Shown here one piece after another: positions 1 to 7,649 of a stretch of DNA of 64,000 nucleotides (position 1 is the stretch's first letter; every line of letters begins with the position of its first letter). The stretch lies in the NCBI RefSeq assembly GCF_013019105.1, contig NZ_BLTE01000017.1, positions 39,893 through 103,892 on the forward strand. The letters run 5' to 3'. The DNA is from Fundidesulfovibrio magnetotacticus. GTDB lineage: Bacteria > Desulfobacterota > Desulfovibrionia > Desulfovibrionales > Desulfovibrionaceae. The notes below the pieces were generated by a model, which made no database searches, had not been told where the DNA came from, and was given only the letters and a program-made list of their open reading frames with translations. The position numbers were made by a program, and so were the translations under genes.

Positions 1-1
1 G

Positions 2-406
2 GCGTATCGTCACGCCATCGACCTTTTCAATGAAAAGCTCGCCGCGTTGCAGGCGAAAGGACAGGCCCCGGCCAAAGGGTCCAGGGAACACCAGCGCCTC
101 TGGGACGAGACCGTCCCCCCCTATGATCCTGGAAAATTCCCCAACAAGTGGCGGAAGATGGAGGCTGACCAGCCTGCAAGAACGCTGATGGCCCACCTTG
201 GCAAGGACAGCTATTCCCACATCCACTACGACAGCAGTCAGGCCCGGACCATCTCCGTCCGGGAGGCGGCAAGACTGCAGTCCTTCCCGGACGGGTTTGT
301 GTTCATCGGTCCCATGAATCCCGGCTTCAGACAAATCGGCAACGCTGTGCCCCCGCTCATGGCCAAGGCACTTGCGGAAGTCATGCTCAAAACCCTGCGA
401 GGCTGA
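2..406 (+). CDS. DNA cytosine-5 methyltransferase, C-terminal fragment
   Basis: The frame is open to the left window edge, so only the last ~135 residues are present. The segments 'SVREAARLQSFPDGF' and 'QIGNAVPP' are the conserved motifs IX and X of C5 methyltransferases, which close the SAM-binding fold. The catalytic PC motif and the target recognition domain must lie outside the window. The stop (404-406) is one base from the GTG of the next gene, and vsr follows that, so the three form one operon. This is the usual arrangement of a type II-like system with its mismatch-repair partner. The family assignment is firm; the target sequence cannot be read from this fragment. Confidence 0.9.
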   Translation, partial: AYRHAIDLFNEKLAALQAKGQAPAKGSREHQRLWDETVPPYDPGKFPNKWRKMEADQPARTLMAHLGKDSYSHIHYDSSQARTISVREAARLQSFPDGFVFIGPMNPGFRQIGNAVPPLMAKALAEVMLKTLRG

Positions 407-407
407 A

Positions 408-1529
408 GTGTCAGGCAAAATCGCTCTGAAGAGGCTTAGTCGGTCTGATCTCACCTTCTTCCAGCATCAACACGAAACACTTCATGCTGGAAATCAAAAA
501 GCCATAAACCTAAACAAGGATGTGTTTATTAGGTCCTTGTTCCCAGCTCTTCCAGATACTGAAACTGGAATATCTGGCAGCTTTGGTCTAGATATTATGC
601 TACTAGGTCCAGGCTTAAGTGGTGCCCTTCGACTTCAGAGAAAAATTACTAAGAATGGTGAAGGGTATAAAAACTGGAGACTCAATGGAGAGCTGATCCC
701 TCGGATTGTTTCTGAGGATAGATTTGACCCACTTACCCCAGGTGACTTTGTTGTGTTTGATTTTTCAGGAGAAATAATACCATCATCAGCTCGCATTCTA
801 TTCGTTGCCGCATCACATCATGAAGACACTTCTCTACACAGGATACTCAATGACAGGCTAGGTAGTGCCAGCATGATCCCTCTGTCTACTACAGAGCTTG
901 AAGGATTAATTGATGCCGCAGGCCTTACCGATTCGCATCCGGCTCTTGAATTCACATTGGATGAAGCCATCGAGGATGCTGCCTTAGGTGGTGTTGAAGG
1001 TACAGAACGCCTGTTCAGACGTCGTTCCGGCACCACGATGAACCAGGAAGCCCTGCGGCGCGCCCGGCTCAATGCGGAGGCCGTTGGCAGGGATGGCGAG
1101 GCTCTGATCAACTCCTGGTTTTTCTTGCAGACCCGCTCAGGATCAATCCGGCGCCACACCTGGGTTTCCGACACGAACGCCGTCGCTCCATATGACTTTA
1201 CGATTGAGGACAATTCCGGCAACGAGATCAGGCTGGATGTCAAATCAACAGCCGGCCCTCATGAGCGCCCCCTGCATGTTTCCATGGCTGAGTTGCGGGA
1301 AATGTCGGATGAAGGACGACGCTACGATCTTTACCGTGTGTATGCTCTTGAAGAAGACTCCGCCCGGCTAAGGATAGCAGAAAATCTGTCTGGCTTTGCT
1401 GCCTCCTTACTCCATACTCTCGCAACTCTGCCGGAGGGTGTCACCCCGGATGGATTTTCGATCTCGCCTGAAGTGCTCCCATTTGGACCTGAAATCGAAA
1501 TCCACCTGCCAGAGGAAGAAGAGGACTGA
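408..1529 (+). CDS. DUF3883-domain protein, putative restriction endonuclease
   Basis: 373 residues. The C-terminal ~150 residues look like a DUF3883 domain: a Glu in 'GRDGEALINSW', a conserved 'WVS', then 'PYDFTIED' followed by 'IRLDVKS'. This D...(D/E)xK pattern is typical of PD-(D/E)XK nucleases. The N-terminal ~200 residues have no family I recognise and are noticeably more AT-rich than the C-terminal half. I chose the GTG at 408 because it follows the upstream stop by one base; an in-frame ATG at 372 would overlap the methyltransferase by 35 bases. Its place between a C5 methyltransferase and vsr makes it the likely cognate restriction enzyme. That role is inferred from context; the nuclease fold is moderately supported. 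Confidence 0.7.
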   Translation: MSGKIALKRLSRSDLTFFQHQHETLHAGNQKAINLNKDVFIRSLFPALPDTETGISGSFGLDIMLLGPGLSGALRLQRKITKNGEGYKNWRLNGELIPRIVSEDRFDPLTPGDFVVFDFSGEIIPSSARILFVAASHHEDTSLHRILNDRLGSASMIPLSTTELEGLIDAAGLTDSHPALEFTLDEAIEDAALGGVEGTERLFRRRSGTTMNQEALRRARLNAEAVGRDGEALINSWFFLQTRSGSIRRHTWVSDTNAVAPYDFTIEDNSGNEIRLDVKSTAGPHERPLHVSMAELREMSDEGRRYDLYRVYALEEDSARLRIAENLSGFAASLLHTLATLPEGVTPDGFSISPEVLPFGPEIEIHLPEEEED

Positions 1530-1531
1530 TC

Positions 1532-1963
1532 GTGCAGGACAACAGCGACCGGACCGATGTCCTCACCGAGGAACAGCGGCACCGCTGCATGTCCGCCATC
1601 AAAGGGAAGAACACCAAGCCGGAACAGAAGCTGCGAAAGCGTCTCTGGAGACTTGGACACCGCTACCGCATCGGGCATGGTCTTCCGGGGAAACCGGACA
1701 TCGTCTTCCCGTCCCGCCGCGTGGTCATCTTTGTTGATGGCTGCTTCTGGCACCGTTGCCCCGTTCACTTCCAGCAGCCCAAAGCGAATCACGATTTCTG
1801 GGAAGCCAAGATCTCCCGCAACGTTGCCCGCGACGCACTGGTCAACGAACAGCTTTCATCAACCGGCTGGAGCGTTGTCCGCATATGGGAGCACGAGGTG
1901 CGGCAGGATATCGAGGCTGTGGTCGCCAGGGTTAGGTCCGCCCTGGAAGAGCAGACCATCTGA
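1532..1963 (+). CDS. vsr: Very short patch repair endonuclease Vsr
   Basis: 143 residues, the normal family length. Vsr nicks beside T:G mismatches that arise when 5-methylcytosine made by the partner methyltransferase deaminates. Visible hallmarks are 'RCMSAIKGKNTKPE' at the N-terminus, 'LPGKPDIVFPSRRVVIFVDGCFW' carrying the catalytic Asp, the Cys/His zinc ligands in 'CFWHRCPVHF', and the 'FWEAKISRN' segment. The GTG at 1532 lies two bases after the stop of the DUF3883 gene and has no better upstream alternative. It ends 11 bases from the convergent end of the phage gene cluster. Confidence 0.95.
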   Translation: MQDNSDRTDVLTEEQRHRCMSAIKGKNTKPEQKLRKRLWRLGHRYRIGHGLPGKPDIVFPSRRVVIFVDGCFWHRCPVHFQQPKANHDFWEAKISRNVARDALVNEQLSSTGWSVVRIWEHEVRQDIEAVVARVRSALEEQTI

Positions 1964-1974
1964 CGATCCAGCAT

Positions 1975-2211
1975 CTACCAGGGAACCACCTTCCCTCCTC
2001 CCTCATCCGGCTCGATCGAGCTGCGGCAGTGCCCGGCCCCGAACACGTGGTCCAGGCACCACTCCAGGGCCAGGCCCATGCGGCTCCCGGCCACTGCCGC
2101 CTTGCCCACTCGCGAGGACACCGTTTCGTCCGGGTCGCCCCCGGTGAGCACGGAAAGAAACTGGTCCAGCCCCAGAAGCACGTTCCAAAAGTAGCGTCTG
2201 ATCCTCACCAT
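1975..2211 (-). CDS. Small conserved phage protein of unknown function
   Basis: 78 residues, last gene of the late operon. It starts 'MVRIRRYFWNVLLGLDQFLSVL' and contains 'GGDPDETVSSR', a pattern I associate with a small protein found at the tail end of many siphophage late operons; this is memory, not a search. A short amphipathic/hydrophobic N-terminal stretch, a central GGDPDE segment, and two Cys and two His in the second half are visible. The start is three bases after the stop of the previous gene, consistent with translational coupling. Function unknown. Confidence 0.6.
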   Translation of the reverse strand: MVRIRRYFWNVLLGLDQFLSVLTGGDPDETVSSRVGKAAVAGSRMGLALEWCLDHVFGAGHCRSSIEPDEGGGKVVPW

Positions 2212-2214
2212 GGC

Positions 2215-2739
2215 TTACGGCTCCTCTCCGGCGAGAATCCTGTCGGCGCGCCCGGCGGCGATGAGTCCGGCCGTTTCCAGCGCCCGGATGGAGGCCACCG
2301 TGCGCGGATCGGTCAGGTTCATGTATTCGGCGGCCCGGTACTTCTCCCAGAAGACGGCCACGGACGGCACGGACGCTTCCAGGCCTTTCAGGGCTTCCAG
2401 CTCGGCCTGGGTGAAGAGGTCCAGGAAGTCGAGCTTGCTCATCCGGGCCAAGCCGCTGTCGGCGTCGCCGAATGGATCGTCCATGAACTCCAGGCACTGC
2501 TGCCAGCTTGTCGGAGCGTCCAGCTGGTAGGTGTCCTGCCCCAGCGTGTAGAGCAGCACCGGGTAGGCGCGAAACGTCGGGTTGATGCCGACGCACCGCG
2601 CGTGGTCGGAGACGATGCGGACGCCGATCCCGTCCACGTCCAGCATCACGTCCTCGCCCTGTGGAATGTCCACCCCCAGAGAGGCCACGAAAGCCCTGGA
2701 AGCATCGTCATACGGAGAATGCAGGATCACGACACCCAT
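2215..2739 (-). CDS. Phage tail-region protein, unknown function
   Basis: 174 residues. The start at 2739 is chosen because it shares a base with the stop of the upstream gene (TAATG); an ATG at 2751 is the alternative. The protein is acidic and soluble-looking. Its C-terminal half contains 'LDFLDLFTQAELEAL' and 'VFWEKYRAAEYMNLTDPRTVASIRALE', a helical pattern common in small proteins encoded just after tail-fibre genes. It may be a fibre-assembly factor or tail-tip accessory protein. I recognise no catalytic motif. Confidence 0.6.
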   Translation of the reverse strand: MGVVILHSPYDDASRAFVASLGVDIPQGEDVMLDVDGIGVRIVSDHARCVGINPTFRAYPVLLYTLGQDTYQLDAPTSWQQCLEFMDDPFGDADSGLARMSKLDFLDLFTQAELEALKGLEASVPSVAVFWEKYRAAEYMNLTDPRTVASIRALETAGLIAAGRADRILAGEEP

Positions 2740-3734
2740 TAAAGCCCCCATGCGGTGAAGGTTGAAGAGTCGGCCTTGCCCGCCCCCCCGGCGGCAGGCG
2801 AGCAGTTGCCGGATTGTCCGGCTGCGCCGTTGGCGGTGATGGTCGGGGTGCCCGTGAGCGCCCCCCCGTAGAGCAGCTTGGCGCGCCCCCCGCCGCATCC
2901 GCCGGTTTCGTTGGTGCCCCCGGTGACGGGCAGGGCGTTGGCCGCTATGGTCAGGCCAGGCCCGACCGTGACGTCATTCTCGACGACAACCACCAGGACG
3001 CCGCCCGGACTCCCCTGGCGGTTCTGATCGCCGCTCAGGCCCTGGCTTTGGCAGCTTGGCCCTCCCTGGCCCCCGAACCCGCCGCGCCAGGGCCGTCCTT
3101 TGCCGCCGATACCGCCCCACTGGACGTAGTTGATGCCGCAATAGGCGCTTCCCGCGCCCCCTCCACCAGGACCGCCGGTCCCGGCAGCCCCTGCCGCGCC
3201 GCCCATGCAGCCCGAATACCAGCCGGACAGGGCCGCGAAATACCCGCCAGCGCCTAACAGCGTCTTGTCGATGATCTTGTTGGCCCCGGCTGTAAGGACG
3301 GCCTGGACCACACCCGCGTGATCCTTCCAAAGCTGCGGGTCTCCCAGGTACCAGCCTGCGCGCAGAAACCGCTGGAGGAGCGTCCGGGCATTGGACGTCA
3401 ACGAGGCGAGCGCGATGGCCGCCGGGATGTCCAGGTCGTAGTTCTCCCAGTCGATGCCCGTGCACCCCTTCCCGTTCATGTGGATGATGGCGGCCGCGCC
3501 GGTCACGATCAGGTTCTTGCAGTAGAGGATGTGCCCCCGGCAGGGGTTTTCCACGGTCACCGTGGCCCCGTTCAGGGTGAGCGTGTCGAAAGGTGTGACC
3601 TGGATCGGGCCGTTCAGCGTCGAAGGGAGCGTGACCGTCCCCGTGAGCGTCTGGTTCCCCCTGGACGGATACAGCCTGAACAGCTGCTTGCCGCCCTGGA
3701 TGGTCTGCCGCCAGGTAGTCGCCTTGACGCCCAT
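2739..3734 (-). CDS. Glycine-rich tail fibre/tip protein
   Basis: 331 residues. The N-terminal half ('TLTGTVTLPSTLNGPIQVTPFDTLTLNGATVTV') has the repeating hydroxyl/hydrophobic pattern of beta-structured phage fibres. From about residue 180 onward it becomes extremely glycine-rich, with runs such as 'GGAAGAAGTGGPGGGGAGSAY' followed by GG(F/I)GG units, ending in 'STFTAWGL'. Glycine-rich C-termini of this type occur in phage adhesins that present receptor-binding loops. The ATG at 3734 is three bases after the upstream stop; the frame extends further upstream but that part is a shadow of other genes. Host receptor unknown. Confidence 0.7.
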   Translation of the reverse strand: MGVKATTWRQTIQGGKQLFRLYPSRGNQTLTGTVTLPSTLNGPIQVTPFDTLTLNGATVTVENPCRGHILYCKNLIVTGAAAIIHMNGKGCTGIDWENYDLDIPAAIALASLTSNARTLLQRFLRAGWYLGDPQLWKDHAGVVQAVLTAGANKIIDKTLLGAGGYFAALSGWYSGCMGGAAGAAGTGGPGGGGAGSAYCGINYVQWGGIGGKGRPWRGGFGGQGGPSCQSQGLSGDQNRQGSPGGVLVVVVENDVTVGPGLTIAANALPVTGGTNETGGCGGGRAKLLYGGALTGTPTITANGAAGQSGNCSPAAGGAGKADSSTFTAWGL

Positions 3735-3736
3735 GG

Positions 3737-4060
3737 CTAGCTCTCGTCGCCGCTGAAGATGAAGGACACGTTGGCCTGGTCGGAGATGACCCGCACCTTG
3801 TCCGGGCTCGCCGAGGCTGCAATGACCACCTTTGAATCGACGAAGAACGGTTCCCCTGCGGCCAGTGTCCCCCGCCAGATCATGCCCTTGGACGCGTTGG
3901 CCGAGGTCGTGAGCCTGACGAGGATGGCGGCCACGTTGGTCGCTTCGTTGTTGCAGATGATGAGCCCGGCGGATTCGAATTCCTTGTCGGCCGCCGGAAC
4001 CACCAAATCCGTTTCCTGGGACACCGCGACGCTGTTCAGCGCATAGTTTTTCAGGGCCAT
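3737..4060 (-). CDS. Small phage structural protein
   Basis: 107 residues, 'MALKNYALNSVAVSQETDLVVPAADKEF...'. It is rich in Ala, Val and Ser with alternating hydrophobic strands, like small beta-sandwich virion proteins that decorate fibres or the tail tip. There is no signal peptide or membrane segment. It sits between two tail-tip genes with a three-base gap downstream, so it is probably part of the same adsorption complex. The exact role cannot be assigned. Confidence 0.6.
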   Translation of the reverse strand: MALKNYALNSVAVSQETDLVVPAADKEFESAGLIICNNEATNVAAILVRLTTSANASKGMIWRGTLAAGEPFFVDSKVVIAASASPDKVRVISDQANVSFIFSGDES

Positions 4061-4072
4061 GATGCGTTCCTT

Positions 4073-4585
4073 TTATCCGAAGGTGAATCGCCGCACTTTG
4101 CCGTATGCAACACGCGGCGCGTTCGCCGGGTCCTGCCCCAGCGCGACGCCGGCAAGCGCCGGAGTGAGCACGGCATCCACGAGCTTGCACGTGGTCAGCC
4201 CGGTTGCCGATGCGTATTCGACCGCCGCCACGTGCGAACGGGCCAGCGACGCGCCCAGATCGGCACGCACGGCCCGGCCCGCTGCCAAGTGCCCGGTCAC
4301 GTCGCCCACGGCCGTGAACGTGGCCGGGCCCACGTACTCCACCACCCATCCCAGATCCTTCCAGGCGTCGGACTGGGCCTCCGCTGCGGCCGCGTCCTGG
4401 GCATAGCCCCGGGCAACGTCGGCCTGTTCACCGGCGAAGCGGCAGGCCTCGCCAACGTCCACCAGGGCGTCCGGGAATCCCTCCTCGTGGCCGTTGCCGC
4501 CGAAGCCGCCGGGATTGGCCTCGGTCTTGCGATCGGCGTTCCAGAACTTGCCCAGCAGGCGCTGGACCGCTTCCGGCAGGCTCAT
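4073..4585 (-). CDS. Phage tail-tip region protein
   Basis: 170 residues. The ATG at 4585 overlaps the stop of the preceding gene by four bases (ATGA), which fixes the start. Its start region reads 'MSLPEAVQRLLGKFWNADRKTE'; the middle is Ala-rich ('ARGYAQDAAAAEAQSDAWKDLGW') and probably helical, and the C-terminal third has short beta-like stretches. It may be a tail-fibre connector. I recognise no family. Confidence 0.6.
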   Translation of the reverse strand: MSLPEAVQRLLGKFWNADRKTEANPGGFGGNGHEEGFPDALVDVGEACRFAGEQADVARGYAQDAAAAEAQSDAWKDLGWVVEYVGPATFTAVGDVTGHLAAGRAVRADLGASLARSHVAAVEYASATGLTTCKLVDAVLTPALAGVALGQDPANAPRVAYGKVRRFTFG

Positions 4586-5451
4586 ACGACCTCCTCGATG
4601 ACGATGGTGTCCGACGACGCCAGGCCCGGCGCATCGAAGCCGATCGATGCGGTGTCCGCGAACCGGGCCAGGAAGGCGGTCTGCTGCAGGTACTGCTCGT
4701 CGCCGCTGTTGAAGATGAACAGGAACGGCTCGCTGATGCCGCATTCGCGCTGCATGCGCAGGAACTTGTTGACGGCCTCCTCGTGGCGCATGGCCTTGAG
4801 GCTGATCTCCGCGCGGCGGTACTTGGTCTTGCGCTGGAAATGCCGGGTGCCGCTCCCGACGATGGTCGTGGCGGAGGGGTCCACCCAGCGCAGCCTGGCC
4901 CCGTAGGAGAAGTTGATCCTGGGGGTCCAGTCCTCGACCACGACCAGGCGTCCGGCCTGGAGGTGCCCGCTGGAATTGCCCGGGTCCGAGAGGATCACGT
5001 CCATGGCCTTCCCGGCCAGGGTCGCTTCTAGGAGCCGGAAATGCAGGGGCCGCTCGATGCGCGCCAGCTCCTCCTCGCTGATCTGCCCCTTCCACCATCC
5101 GGGCGTGGACCAGCGCCTGGAGACGCTGTCGTACCAGCGAGGCCACACGGGGAGCGCCTTGCTGTCGTAGGCCACGGAGGTGCAGGCCGCGTCCTCGTAG
5201 AGGATGTGCCGGATGGTGGCGTCCAGGGAGAGGTTGTGGTTGACGAGCGCCACGGCCCGGACCTCGCGGCGCTTGTCGAAAGCGAGCCGCACCGCGCCCG
5301 AGCCGTCCTGGGCGTCGGTGGTGCGGGCCACCTGGCCCAGGTAGTCCGTCTGCAGGTTGGATGCGGGCAGGGAGGCCCGCCAGCTGCCGCCGGAAAGCGT
5401 CCCTCTGGCGCAGTAGTCCGGCCAGCAGAGCATGCAGTTCCTGATGATCAT
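4582..5451 (-). CDS. Phage minor tail protein
   Basis: 289 residues, 'MIIRNCMLCWPDYCARGTLSGGSWRASLPASNLQTDYLGQVARTTD...'. The early 'LPASNLQTDYLGQVART' segment followed by mixed beta strands ('IRHILYEDAACTSVAYDSKALPVWPRWYD') resembles proteins found next to the tail hub in siphophages. It overlaps its neighbours by four bases on both sides, so all three tail-tip genes are translationally coupled. No enzymatic motif is visible. Confidence 0.65.
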   Translation of the reverse strand: MIIRNCMLCWPDYCARGTLSGGSWRASLPASNLQTDYLGQVARTTDAQDGSGAVRLAFDKRREVRAVALVNHNLSLDATIRHILYEDAACTSVAYDSKALPVWPRWYDSVSRRWSTPGWWKGQISEEELARIERPLHFRLLEATLAGKAMDVILSDPGNSSGHLQAGRLVVVEDWTPRINFSYGARLRWVDPSATTIVGSGTRHFQRKTKYRRAEISLKAMRHEEAVNKFLRMQRECGISEPFLFIFNSGDEQYLQQTAFLARFADTASIGFDAPGLASSDTIVIEEVV

Positions 5452-7649
5452 CCGAGCACCTCGATGACCGCCTCGTCCAGCTCCTCCTGCTCGGTGACGC
5501 CCAGCACCAGGAAGTTGCGCCCCTCGTCCAGGCCGAAGCGGTCGTAGACCACGGTCACCACGTCGAGGAAGTCCAGGTCGAAGACGCCGGACTCCCGGTT
5601 CATCACCACCGCGAAAGTGAAGCGTTCCAGGCCCGAGGCGTAGAATGCGAAGAGCGCCCGGGCCTGGGCGTTCACGTCGGCGAGCACGGCCAGTTGCGAG
5701 ACGAAGGCCAGAGCGCAGGCCGCCGGATGCCTGGCCAGCACGGAAGGATCCTCGCGCCGTGCCGTGCGGTACTCCTCACCGGCCCAGCGGGCGTAGGCCG
5801 GGGACTGCTCCGCCACGATCTCCGCAAGCTCGCTCTTCCGGCGCACCGTCCAGTTGCGGACTCCGGAGAGCGACACCCGGTAGGGCGGCGCGCCGTCCGC
5901 GCTGGAGAACGGCGCGGACCAGTCCAGGGTGTCCTCCTTGATGGTGTCCCGGGTGAAGACGGCCTTGACCGGCTCCGAGCCCGTGAGCGCCCGCAGGCGG
6001 CCCGCCCGGAACAGGCCCGCCCGGGTGAAGCCCCACCCGGCCTGCAGGCCGCCGCACAGGGCGTCGCAGACCTCGGCGGCAGTGTCCGCGCTGCCAGCGG
6101 CCGTGAAGAAACCCACCGGCTGGGGGCAGGCTGCGGCCAGGGCCGCCAGGGAATCCTCATCGAAGGCGATCTCCTCTTCCGGGTCGTAGGCGGTCACGGC
6201 GTCCAGCGCAGTGGGTCCGGCGTAGCGTGACGGCGAGGCCGCAAGCTCGAGCTGCGCCCCGGCGGCGTGCACGCCCGAGGAGCCGTCCCCGGCGTAGGAC
6301 TGCGCGGAGTCGTCCGCGAGCAACTCCAGGGAGGCGGTAAGCTGGGCGAACTGCCCGGCGTAAGGCTGCCCGGCCACGCTACACCGGATCCAGCCGCCCG
6401 GCAGGGCGTCCACCCAGGCGTCCGCCAGCCAGCCGTCCTCGTCGTAGGCCCCGCCCAGGGCGCTGCCGTTCGTCTGGATCTCCAGGACCATCCCGCCCTC
6501 GGCGGTGATGTCGAACAAGGCGGCCACGTTGTCCGCCGGGTTGCCGGAGCGCGCCACGCGGAGCAGCACGCGCGAGCGCCCGGCGGGCCGCACGTGCACG
6601 CTGAAGCAGTGGATGCCCGTGGCGCAGTCCAGGGTCTGGGCGAGGAGGTGGCCGCCGGTCCCGGTCCCCTCGGTGAGCCGCCAGACCGACATGGAGCCCG
6701 GGAAGGCCACCGAGGCATCCGGGGCCGCCGTAAGACCCGATGCTGCCCAGACGGCGTTGCCCAGAGCCTCGCTGTGACGGATCAGGTTGGTGCGCGGCAT
6801 GCGGATCAGGTGCGCGGACACGGCGCGCAGGAGCCCGGCCAGGTCCTCCACGTAGACGCCGCCGAATTTCGCCCCGCGCACGTCGGCCGTGAGCGTGGCC
6901 GAGGCCTGCCCGGGGGCGCGCAGCAGGCCCAGGGCCGCGCAGGTGACCGCCTGGCCCCCGGAGACGGCGGCGGCGCGCAGGGCGGCCAGGTCCGCGCAGT
7001 CCTGGAGGATGTCCAGGGGCACGCCGTCGGCGCGCAGGGCCTCGAAGGCCTGCATCGGGCCGTCGTGCGCTTGGTAGATGTCGTCGGACTCGCTCACCAG
7101 CACCAGGGGGATGTCGCGCAGCCTGCCCAGGGCGATGGGCTTGGTCTTGCCCATGAGTTCGGTGTCGCCTTCCACGCCCACGCCGTCGGCGTTGTTGCCC
7201 AGATAGACGTTGCGCGAGAGGGGGTTGCGGTAGCGCTGCACGTAGTCGCGCAGCTTGACGGTCATGGTCTGCTGGTGGAACTCGGGCGCGGCGGCAAGGC
7301 CCGTCACCAGGGGCCTGAACGCGGAGCGCGGCCAGGCGCGGTCGCCCGCCAGGGAGCGCACGCCCCTGTTGTCGAAGCACAGGCGCTTGTAGTGGTCCAG
7401 GCGGCCGTCCGGGATGGCGATGGTCGCCGTGCCGTAGCCGCCCTCCCCGCATCCCGGCGTGATGCCGTCGCGAAAGACCCGGCGCTCGTAGTTGAGCGCC
7501 ACCTGCAGGCGCGGCTCGTAGAACCGGTCGGGGGGATCGTCGGCCGGGCCGGAGCACCAGCCTCCTCCGGCCGTGGTGAAACAGAGCGTGCCGGTCTCCC
7601 CGGAGGCGGGGTCCAGATAGTCCAGCTCCAGCAGGTAGACGAGCATCAC
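5448..7649 (-). CDS. Large tail hub/tip protein with carbohydrate-binding-like module
   Basis: 733 residues, following the tape measure gene with a four-base overlap, the position of the siphophage distal-tail/hub proteins. The N-terminal ~280 residues look like a tail-tip structural domain ('YLLELDYLDPASGETGTLCFTTAGG...'). Residues ~285-470 form a jelly-roll-like module starting 'RTNLIRHSEALGNAVWAASG', a pattern seen in carbohydrate-binding segments grafted onto phage tail proteins. The C-terminal part ('WSAPFSSADGAPPYRVSLSGVRNWTVRRKSELAEIV') resumes a tail-protein-like sequence. This suggests a hub with an inserted adhesion domain. The position is firm; domain boundaries are by eye. Confidence 0.7.
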   Translation of the reverse strand: MMLVYLLELDYLDPASGETGTLCFTTAGGGWCSGPADDPPDRFYEPRLQVALNYERRVFRDGITPGCGEGGYGTATIAIPDGRLDHYKRLCFDNRGVRSLAGDRAWPRSAFRPLVTGLAAAPEFHQQTMTVKLRDYVQRYRNPLSRNVYLGNNADGVGVEGDTELMGKTKPIALGRLRDIPLVLVSESDDIYQAHDGPMQAFEALRADGVPLDILQDCADLAALRAAAVSGGQAVTCAALGLLRAPGQASATLTADVRGAKFGGVYVEDLAGLLRAVSAHLIRMPRTNLIRHSEALGNAVWAASGLTAAPDASVAFPGSMSVWRLTEGTGTGGHLLAQTLDCATGIHCFSVHVRPAGRSRVLLRVARSGNPADNVAALFDITAEGGMVLEIQTNGSALGGAYDEDGWLADAWVDALPGGWIRCSVAGQPYAGQFAQLTASLELLADDSAQSYAGDGSSGVHAAGAQLELAASPSRYAGPTALDAVTAYDPEEEIAFDEDSLAALAAACPQPVGFFTAAGSADTAAEVCDALCGGLQAGWGFTRAGLFRAGRLRALTGSEPVKAVFTRDTIKEDTLDWSAPFSSADGAPPYRVSLSGVRNWTVRRKSELAEIVAEQSPAYARWAGEEYRTARREDPSVLARHPAACALAFVSQLAVLADVNAQARALFAFYASGLERFTFAVVMNRESGVFDLDFLDVVTVVYDRFGLDEGRNFLVLGVTEQEELDEAVIEVLG

